DNA of 64,000 nucleotides from Peromyscus leucopus (lineage: Eukaryota > Chordata > Mammalia > Rodentia > Cricetidae). The notes beneath the pieces are model-generated. The model ran no database searches. It was given only the letters and a program-made list of their open reading frames with translations, and was not told where the DNA came from. The stretch lies in NCBI RefSeq assembly GCF_004664715.2, contig NC_051083.1:117972913-118036912 (forward strand), written 5' to 3'. Positions 55,797 through 64,000 of the stretch are shown here, piece by piece (the stretch's first letter is position 1; every line of letters starts with the position of its first letter). The translations under genes and the position numbers were made by a program.

Positions 55797-55961
55797 GCCA
55801 GGTGGTGGTGAAGCATGTCTTTAATCCCAGCACTTGGGAGGCAGAGCCATACCGATCTCTGTGAGTTCAAGGCCAGCCTGATCTACAGAGAGAAGTCCAG
55901 GACAGGCACCAAAACTACACAGAGAAACCCTGTCTGGAAAACAAAACAAAACAAAACAAAA
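55797..55961 (+). mobile_element. B1 SINE, cricetid type, inside L1M
   Basis: agccaggtggtggtgaagca, tgtctttaatcccagcactt, gagttcaaggccagcctgat, ctacagagagaagtccagga, caggcaccaaaactacacag, agaaaccctgtctgg, then (AAAAC)n. Target-site copies aagaattgt lie at 55,782-55,790 and 55,962-55,970. Confidence 0.96.
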
Positions 55962-56084
55962 AAGAATTGTTTAAAAAACGTCATAATGAAGAGTCTACAA
56001 ACATTTCTCTTAAAATTCCAGAGGGAAAAGATAAAGCTGCCTGCCATTCCTGCTTCAGTTTAACATCGTACTCGAAACTCTTCA

Positions 56085-56190
56085 GGCACAGGCTGCAGAT
56101 GTAGACAAGTGATGGACTGTGTGCCTGGTATGTGCCCTTGGTTCGATTCCTGGCACATACATAAATAAACAAACAAGCAAATTAATAAAT
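56085..56190 (+). mobile_element. ID element inside L1M
   Basis: caggctgcagatgtagacaa, gtgatggactgtgtgcctgg, tatgtgcccttggttcgatt, cctggcacatacataaataa, then an A-rich tail. The B box (ggttcgattcc) is exact. Confidence 0.82.
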
Positions 56191-57095
56191 CTTAGCAGAT
56201 GTAATAGTCTAAGAAAAGAAAGAAAGAAAAACTTCATACCTGAGAATGACATTGATTGCCTATGTAGAAAACATGAGGGGAAGCTAGATGGAAGCAGAGC
56301 TAACAAGAGTATCCAATAAGGATGCTTGGTGTATCAATAGGAAGAACCAGTATCATAGAGCCCCAGAAATAACCCATTAGAACACACACATTTGTAAAGG
56401 GATGCTATTGTTCAAAAATGCATGCTTTTAGTAAGGCACTAGCTAACAAGTTTCTTTAGGTAGCTTACTGCATTGCTGATGCAGTGACCGCTTTCACCAC
56501 TCCATCACCACTGCGAACAGTATGGCCACACACGCAATGATCACAGAAGATTTGATGGGGAAAATGGTTGAAAAAATCATAAAAGATGATCTTGTACTTT
56601 TAGTTCTAGGACAAGATGAATTAAAAGTATTTCCCCCTATTCCTTCTGCCAAGTACAGTGAACTCTGAACACTACGAATAAAGCAAGCATAAGAAGATTC
56701 TGACACAGAAAAGAGAGCAGACAGCTAAGGATCTTGGGAACTGAGGAAACAATGTTAAGTTTCTTCCATTCTCTTTTGACCTTATATACCCCAAGCAGGG
56801 TGCTAGAGAAGCCAGCAATGCAAGAACATTAGTAAGTATAGACCAGGAAAAGCCTACCCCTTTAGGCAAGGAAAAAGAAAAGAGAAGAGCCACCTAGTCA
56901 GACAGAAAACGCTTAGCAATGGTTTCTCTCTGCTTCAGTCAAACTCAAAAAAGTGTGGGCCTGCTTTTACTCATGCCAGCAAAGGCTCAACCTTCCCCGC
57001 TGTAAGAAGGCATCACAATCACTTAACCAACGAGGGATCCAAGAGGGTGTAGTGAGGAGCTGGAACTACAGAAGAAACGTTACAAAGACCCTGGT

Positions 57096-57494
57096 TGTGA
57101 GGGCTAGTTTTAAATATCAACTTGCCACAACCCAGAGTCCTCTGAGAAGAGATTCTCAATTGAAGAAATGTCTAAGTCGGGTTGGCTTGTGCATTTCTAT
57201 CTGTGAGGGATAAGAGTGTGACTTGACCCAGCCCAATGTGGGTGGCACCATTCAGGTTTGAACTGTCTAAGACTGAAGAACATGAACTGGCCTAGCAAGC
57301 AGGTAGCATGGGGGCTGCTCTTTGTCTGTAACTGTGGATGTGGTGTGACTCGCTGCTTGAGCCTCTGCCTTGACGTCCCCTTGTTGACAGACTATAGTCT
57401 GGAATCGTAAGGCTGTAGACGGCCCCTTTCCTTCCCGTGTTGCTTTCTTGTCATGGTATGTTATCACAGCAATGGGGATAAAGCCGGACTAGCA
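57096..57494 (+). mobile_element. Solo LTR, ERVL-like rodent family, inside L1M
   Basis: It starts tgtgagggctagttttaaat and ends cacagcaatggggataaagc, cggactagca (TG...CA ends, 399 bp). Internally gacccagcccaatgtgggtg, gcaccattcagg and gttgctttcttgtcatggta. Same family type as 10,420-10,770, but more complete. It splits L1M 5'UTR from ORF1. No retroviral genes are present. Confidence 0.72.
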
Positions 57495-58165
57495 GCCCGC
57501 AGGCAACTGTGATGAGGTGGCGCCCCTTCCTACCTCTGTATCAGTGCCAAGGGAAGTCTGTTAAAGCCGAAGACGCAAGAGCCAGAGTCTCGTGATAAAA
57601 TCCTCCAAATGTCAAAATTTTAATTACAAAAGCATGTTATACCAGAACCAAGAAAATCTCTACATAAAGCTGAAAAGACAATGAGTGGGCGCCCGGACTG
57701 AGAAAACCTGTGAGAATTATCTAACAAAGGTGGTAAGCAGCCATCATCAAAATGTTTAGGCATGCCATTATAAACTTATTTGAAAGAAAGGGCAAAACGT
57801 GTCAAGCAAATAGAAGACATAAAGAACAACCAAATCGACATTTCAGAACTGGAAACGTAAAAGCAGCAAATCTTAGTAGATGGTAGGCTCAAGAGCAGAG
57901 GAGAGGGAGACAAGTGGGGGGCAGAAGTGACTAAAGGGCCTGGGGGAGAGGGCAGAGCAGGGAATGGGAAAGGGGAAGGAAAGGGGGTACAGGAGCACGA
58001 GGAAAAGATGCTCAGTGCCCAATATCTACTTATATGAGAACCGAAAACGACAATAATAAAACGAAGACAAATTGCCTTGTACAAACAATAGAAAGGAAGG
58101 AGACTGAAAAAGTATGAACAGAGCACCAGACAGCTGTGGGACCACAGCAAGAGAGACAGTGATCC

Positions 58166-58290
58166 TAGCCAGGTGAGGCGGGCCGTGCAGCCCAGACCTC
58201 AGAGCCTAAGACAGCATGATCGTCATGCGTCCCAGGCCAGCCTGGGCTAGGGAGTGAGTTTCTGTCTTCCCTTCCTCCCTCCTGTCTCCT
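58166..58290 (+). mobile_element. Diverged B1 SINE inside L1M
   Basis: ctagccaggtgaggcgggcc, a decayed left half, tcccaggccagcctgggcta, gggagtgagtttctgtcttc, then a C/T-rich tail in place of the A tail. Confidence 0.7.
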
Positions 58291-59689
58291 CTCTCAGAAG
58301 AACCAGGACAGACAGAAGACAGGGATTACAAAGCAGTCAAAGAAACGGTCGCTAGAATTTTCACAGCTTTAGCAAAAAGAATAAAGCTACAGATTTAAAA
58401 AAGATGCATGAACCCCATATGGAATAAACCCTCAGAAATTCAGGGCAAGACCCTGAATATAGTCAATATTCTGACAATAAAAAAAAAAGAAACCCTGAAG
58501 GCAGCAAGAAATGGCAGCTTTTCTCTAACACAAGAATAATCAACAACGACCGGATTTCTCATCAGATCCTTCAGCGGGGACAAGGAAGTAGACAACATGT
58601 TTCAAGGGCTGGGAGAAAAGAATTTCCAGTGAAGAATTTTACAACCAGAAAACAATATCTTCTTGGAATGAAAAGGAAGTCAAGGTATTCTCAGATGAAG
58701 GAAAACTCAAAGAATTTCTCATTAGCACACCAAACTTTAAAGAATAGCTAGAGGAAGTTCTCCAAACAGAAATGAATAATAGGAAGAATCTTAGAGAATC
58801 AGGAAGGAAGGAAGAACAAAGAAGGTGCAAAAAAAAAAAATGTGGGCAAACACAATAGGCCTTCCTCTCCTGTTGAGGGTTCTAAATTACGGTTGACAGA
58901 GCAAACCGTAAAATTTATCTCATATGGTTTTCAATGTGTGTAGAGGAGATCTTTAAGAATAATTAGAATCTGGAAAGGAAAAAGAATGCAAAGGGAGTCG
59001 AAGTTTTTATACTTCATTCTAGCACGTAAAATGATGGCACTGGTTGACTGGCAAGTTAGGAACATTTACTATCAACCTCAAAGCAATCACAAAAGGCTAC
59101 ACAAAGAGGCACTAGGAACTGATGCTGGCCATTGGGATAATCTGAAGAGAAGCCAGAAATTGAAAGTCCTGGATTTAAGGAGGAAAGAGGAAAAACTGGT
59201 ATACTAAGGTTCCTAAGATCAATGGTAAAAACAGAATATTTTATAGAAAGAGTTCATACTGCTCCATACTATGTGGTGTCCAGCATCTGCTGGGGTTGGG
59301 GTATTATAATATTTCCACTGGATAAGTAGAGAATATCACACCATAAGTCATAAGCCATTTTATAAAAGGCAAGTAACACCAAAGCAAAATGGGCAATGAA
59401 TGCCAATAGACATCTGGAGAAGAAACTGGAAATGTCTATAATATGAAAAGATGCTCTCCCTCATCAGTACTTAGGGAAATAAATAAGCACAACCAAAATG
59501 AGACATTATCTTACTCATCAGATTGGCAAAAATTAACCCCTACATTGTCAGTGTCATGGTATCATGGCAACTCATCCTCGACTGGTAGGACTGTGGACGG
59601 GGTGAGCTATGTTGGAAAGAGATCTGACAACAATCAGACTAAAAATGCACGTATTCTGTAGCCCAGCAATATCCTACCTTCATTTTCAG

Positions 59690-60022
<333 letters not shown>

Positions 60023-60238
60023 AATCTTACTTTCTAAAAGAATTTCTGTGGAATGTCCTATTTTGTGTATATTACATATAATTTCTGAAAAATTGAAAAC
60101 TACCTAAATATCCATCAGTTGAGGGAATAAGTAAAACTAAATGTGTCTTGAACAGTGAGAAAACTGAAGAACATGGTGGGGGGTTAAAACAAAACAGACT
60201 TACAAAACCATGTTACTTCTTATCTATGGCCTGGAAGG

Positions 60239-60398
60239 CTTTCTTTCCTTTCCTTTCCTTCCTTCCTTCCTTCCTTCCTTCCTTCCTTCCTTCCTTCCTT
60301 CCTTCCTTCCTTCCTTCTTCCTTCCTTCCTTCCTTCCTTTCTCTCTCTCTTTCTTTCTTTCTTTCTTTTTCTTCTCTCTGTCTGTCTGTCATTGTCTG

Positions 60399-60453
<55 letters not shown>

Positions 60454-60464
60454 CTCTCTCCCCC

Positions 60465-60529
<65 letters not shown>

Positions 60530-60530
60530 C
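60239..60530. repeat. Polypyrimidine tract, (CCTT)n to (CT)n
   Basis: About 284 bases of C and T with very few purines on this strand: CCTT/TTCC units (60,240-60,340), TTTC units, TCTG, then long CT runs with CCCC breaks, ending in (CA)4. It creates six overlapping long frames on both strands (up to 130 codons) that are not genes. Confidence 0.97.
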
Positions 60531-60782
60531 TGGGTATTGAATTAATTTCTATAATATTACAAAACGAAAGTCTTACAAATGGAAAACAAAGTAAATACAG
60601 CAATATACTTACACGCTACATGGCAGAAAAGTAATTTGCTATATTCTTCTCTGAACTTTAATGTGTATTTTGAGATTGGGCTAGAAATGAAAGGGTTGTT
60701 AAGTACTTAATTACTAAAAAAAAAAAACCCAGTAACTTTAGATGATGGTCTTCCCAGAGACGTTTTAATTTTGAAAGAAAGA

Positions 60783-60895
60783 TGCAGGGCTGGGCATACA
60801 GTTCAGCTGGTAGACCATCATGCCTTGGAGTCCAGTGCTAGAACTACCAAAAAACCCAACCAAAACCAAAACCAAAAACCTGAAAAAACAAAGGT
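60783..60895 (+). mobile_element. ID element
   Basis: cagggctgggcatacagttc, agctggtagaccatcatgcc, ttggagtccagtgctagaac and taccaaaaaacccaacc, then CCAAAA units. Matches ID order with a mutated B box. Confidence 0.78.
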
Positions 60896-63084
60896 GGTAC
60901 TATTGGATGCAAAAGTTGGAGCCTTGGTGATGAGGAAGGATGGGAAGTGGGCAAAGGACACATGGGACATGAAAGAGGAGAAGAATCTGGGAATGGGAGG
61001 CTGTAAGGAAGAACAGAGGTAGCAGGGGATGGAGAAGATGGAGGAACGAGAACCTCACAAGCATGCTTTGTTCAAAAATAACATAATGGTATCTAACATT
61101 ATCTGCTGGTTTAAAAAAATAAGTCAAACAATTTTTTTTTTTCAAAAAGTTGGAGCCCTGTGGTGTTTGCTGTCCCTTTTGCAGTGTGGGCTCCCAAGGC
61201 TCAGTTTCCAAGGGTGTCCCTTGCAGTCCCGCAGTTTGGGTAAGCTGACACTGCTCTGCTAGAATGATGGACATCCTCTGGGTGGGAACATACAGAGGGA
61301 ACAGAGCATATTTCCGCACAAAGAGGGGCCAGAGCACATTTCCCTCCTCAACTGTGCTTTCATCCCTTACAAATAAAGCTGTGTTTAAAACACCCACACA
61401 TAAAATTTAGAGTGAGATTTATAGAAATGCAAACACCGAAGTGCAAATAAATCCTTTCCAACATTATCAAGATCCTTTCTATCTTGGTCATCGGGCCAGG
61501 GTAGATTTAACCCAATTTAAATATTTTTTCACTCATCTGTGGAGTATCAAGGCTCGTCAGTGGCTTGTAGGCTCCAACTCCCTTCACCTCAGTCAAGCCC
61601 ACTGGTTGATTACACTGCTCGGCGCTTTCTTCAGCTCCAGGTTTCAAGTGAGAGGCTTTTTATTGCTTTGGGCATGTTCCTTCTCTTAGCCAGTGCTCAG
61701 AATTTTAACTATCTAACTCGTCAATTTCTCTCTTTCTCTTTACATGGGGGAGAAACTGGATTTCTGTTCCACACAGTTTGGCAGAGGCCAGCAGGGAGTG
61801 AGAGATTACAGCCAGATGTACATCTACATGTCAGCAGCCAGAAGGTCTGGGATAGTGCTTTTTCAATCAGAAGGGAGTAGTCATCTTCCCGTCTCAGAGG
61901 AGAGGGCCTCCTCCCTCCTGATTTGGCCTGCGGGATTCGCACTGATTAATTACCAAGGTTGCATCTCCGTACAACTGGTCTCCTTAACAGCTCTAGCAGG
62001 ATTCCAGCTTGTTCTTTAATGCATTTCTTTCCTCCAAAAGAACTGGCCTCCTTTTGCAAAGCATGCATTGGGAAAAAGAAAAAGAATGACTTAAAACGAA
62101 CCAAGTATTGTTTTAGAGTTTGTCTCGCTACACACAGCCCAGGCTTGCTTTGAACTTGCAATTCTTTGCCCAGGGCTCTCCAGAGCTGGAGGAATAGTCG
62201 CTGTGATTGGCAAAGCATTATTTTGAAACAATGTCTTTATTTCACTACATTGGCTAATACAGTGTTGGAAAGTCAAGTTGGAGCAGGGAAGTGTTCTCAA
62301 GGTCTGGGAAACGTTGCTAGCACCCTTACAATAAAGATGTCAAACTGATTGCTTGTTCCATTTGCTTGGAATATACCACTTCTGATATATTCTGATCAAC
62401 TTCAGAAATCTGTTTTAGATTGGAAAATCAAGGCAACATAGGCACCCTTGTCTCTGTCTCAAACAGCCACATACCCCTCTTTGGCTCCCCCATAGGGACG
62501 GCATACTTAGTTCTTCAGTAGTAACTAACTCCCTTTTCTGGTTTGACTCACAACCAAGCATATCTGTGTTCTAAGGCTGGTACATGAGGTCTGTAACACA
62601 ATCACTCAATGAAACAGACCCCGGAAGCTGCCCCTTGGATCCCACTCTCTTTTCTAAGGAGCTTAACATATAGTGCACAGCCAGTGCTCAAAGTGGTTGA
62701 TACTGACAAGTAGAAGGATGGACACTCAGAGACATTCAGAATTCTCAAAGATCACATCTCTGTACTTGAAAAATACTGGAAACAGAACAAACACTATCCC
62801 TGTATTATAAATGACAATCAGCACCACAAAACACGGGGCCAATCGAGCTAACAATGTGTTCACTTAAGTTCAGGAAAAGCTGCATCGTTTTAACTTGCCT
62901 TCCCAAGTTTTCCCTCTCTCCACTCTCCCACTTAACACAAGTGCCATGGCTAAACTGTGAAGCAATGACAAATGACCTTTGCAGACATTAAACATGTCCC
63001 CAAATGTGCTTTGGGAATATATGATTCTTGACATGCTATTAACCGAGTCCTTTTCATAAACTCAACTAAAACATACTAAGATCT
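60896..63084. other. Mostly unassigned, one possible B1 scrap
   Basis: Over 2 kb apparently unique sequence. A short antisense B1-like piece may lie near 62,118-62,165 (gtctcgctacacacagccca). The longest repeat-free frame of the window (165 codons, minus strand, 60,900-61,397) is here. It lacks any domain, signal peptide or composition that I recognise, so I do not call it a gene. Confidence 0.45.
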
Positions 63085-63225
63085 GGGCACAGCACATACC
63101 TGGCACCTAGAAGGTGTAAGAGGATCTCATGTCTGAGGCCTGTCTAACTCACATATCAAGTTCTAGAACAGCCTTGGCTCTATAGCAAGACCCTGCCTTA
63201 AAAAAAGAAAAGAGAAGAAAGAAAA
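63085..63225 (+). mobile_element. Diverged B1 SINE
   Basis: A decayed left half, then tcaagttctagaacagcctt, ggctctatagcaagaccctg, ccttaaaaaaag and a GAAA-rich tail. Confidence 0.68.
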
Positions 63226-63380
63226 CAGAAAAGACTGGATGTGGTCAAGCATGTTTGTTATCCCAGTCCTCGGGTGGGCAGAGACAGGAGGATCAGGAGT
63301 TCAAGGTTATCCTTAGTTACACAGAGAGAGGCCATCCTGAGCTACATAAGGCCTCCTATCCAAACCCAAAAAATGACACA
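63226..63380 (+). mobile_element. B1 SINE, adjacent to another B1
   Basis: gactggatgtggtcaagcat, gtttgttatcccagtcctcg, ggtgggcagagacaggagga, tcaggagttcaaggttatcc, ttagttacacagagagaggc, catcctgagctacataaggc. It was placed directly in the A-rich tail of the B1 before it. Confidence 0.8.
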
Positions 63381-63655
63381 CCATCCTAAAATACTGAAAT
63401 ACACACAAGTAAGAGGAACGCATGTATCACTAGGAAAATCTTGACTCTATTTCAACTTATAACTAAAGTAAACCATCCAGCAACATCAGTACTTTAGCTA
63501 CTATGTATACATAACAAATGATTCTTCAGCTGTGTTTAACAATAGCTACTCTTATCACATAGGTGACCTGCCATGCTAGCTCATGTATCTAGGTATGATT
63601 TTCCCTCCATTTTAAAGGTTTTTAATGATGTTTCCCAAAAATGTTGATTGAAGGA

Positions 63656-63692
63656 ATAAATGAATGGATGAATGAATGAATGAATGAATGGA
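63656..63692. repeat. (TGAA)n repeat, possible L2 terminus
   Basis: About eight TGAA-type units with one TGGA. The preceding ttgattgaaggaataaatga resembles the end of L2, but the body upstream is too decayed to call. Confidence 0.85.
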
Positions 63693-64000
63693 GTACTTGT
63701 GACCTCAGATAAGCCTTACAGTTGCATTGAGAACATTCCTACACTGAACCATGCTGTGCAGTAACAAAAATAATATCCCATTATGAATAGTGAAGTCAAC
63801 TGTGATTATGGGCAATTTTCTTGACCAGAAAGCATAGAGCAGCAAGATGCTTTGCAGCTGTACATTTCTATTAAGGGCTGTTTAAATAAACATAAACCAT
63901 GTTTGCCAGGAGAGAGTGAAAGACACACGCAAATTTCGGTCAGAAAATAGGTACATTCATTAGTTTTTTTTTCTTTTTTTGCATTTGCTTTAAAAATGTG

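Larger units (their letters stand above)
54800..56390 (+). mobile_element. L1M LINE, ORF2 endonuclease to early RT, interrupted
   Basis: Sense L1M in order: gaaaagtaaaaggacaggaa, cagacaaatactaacccaaa, gaaagtgtgtaaaactatat, tgcacagatggttctatgtt, agaaaatctcatgataag, cttcagtttaacatcgtact, cgaaactcttcagg, then tgattgcctatgtagaaaac. The 65-codon frame at 54,926-55,123 retains KVKG...NTNPKK as in the L1 endonuclease region. Two B1 and one ID element interrupt it. Frameshifts rule out function. Confidence 0.78.

Noticed and set aside
60148..60603. Overlapping frames up to 130 codons on both strands
   Set aside because: They are translations of the polypyrimidine tract (Ser-Leu/Pro or Arg-Glu/Lys runs).
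60900..61397. 165-codon minus-strand frame, the longest without simple repeat
   Set aside because: With stop codons at random, roughly one frame of this size is expected by chance in 64 kb and six frames. It has no recognisable domain, is leucine/proline-rich without order, and no splice or promoter context is apparent.

Overview
This window reads as a stretch of rodent nuclear DNA with no recognisable gene. SINEs of the B1, B2, B3, B4 and ID families occur throughout. Two of the younger B1 copies carry a second-half motif (aggcaccaaaactacacag near 55,900 and ggcacaaagctacacag near 26,600) that I associate with cricetid rodents (hamsters, deer mice, voles) rather than Mus or Rattus, so a cricetid source is the best guess. 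No open frame looks like a conserved protein. The longest one free of simple repeat is 165 codons, about what chance gives over 64 kb and six frames. The window is either intergenic or lies inside a very large intron.

Layout. From 1 to 10 kb there is old L1M, L2 and MIR debris, 7SL-derived SINEs and a 210-bp purine tract. From 10 to 20 kb there is an ERVL-like LTR, several B1 copies, L1M and L2 pieces and dinucleotide repeats. From 20 to 28 kb there is a MIR split by a B3, a (GAC)8 tract, a 28-bp minisatellite, a B3 split by a B1, and an L1M copy split by an LTR-like element that itself holds a B1. From 28 to 40 kb there is an L1M 3' end split by a B2, a second 28-bp minisatellite, a 44-base poly(T) and a near full-length B3. 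From 40 to 54 kb the interval is rich in L2 and MIR, including about 750 bp of L2 that still resembles reverse transcriptase, a URR1-type hAT element, and a palindromic MITE-like element at the end. From 54.8 to 60.2 kb there is a 5.4-kb block of ancient L1: an ORF2 segment followed by a 5'UTR-ORF1-ORF2 tail segment, with six later insertions. From 60.2 to 64 kb there is a 290-bp polypyrimidine tract, an ID element, two adjacent B1 copies and mostly unique sequence.

All repeat names come from recognising family sequence from memory. Borders are approximate (often within 10-30 bp), except where a target-site duplication or repeat edge fixes them. The unique stretches may hold conserved noncoding elements, but that cannot be judged from one sequence. 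I found no CRISPR array, tRNA or rRNA gene, phage, operon or novel molecular system. The most informative content is the set of nested insertions, which gives a relative dating of repeat families, and several unusual tandem repeats.
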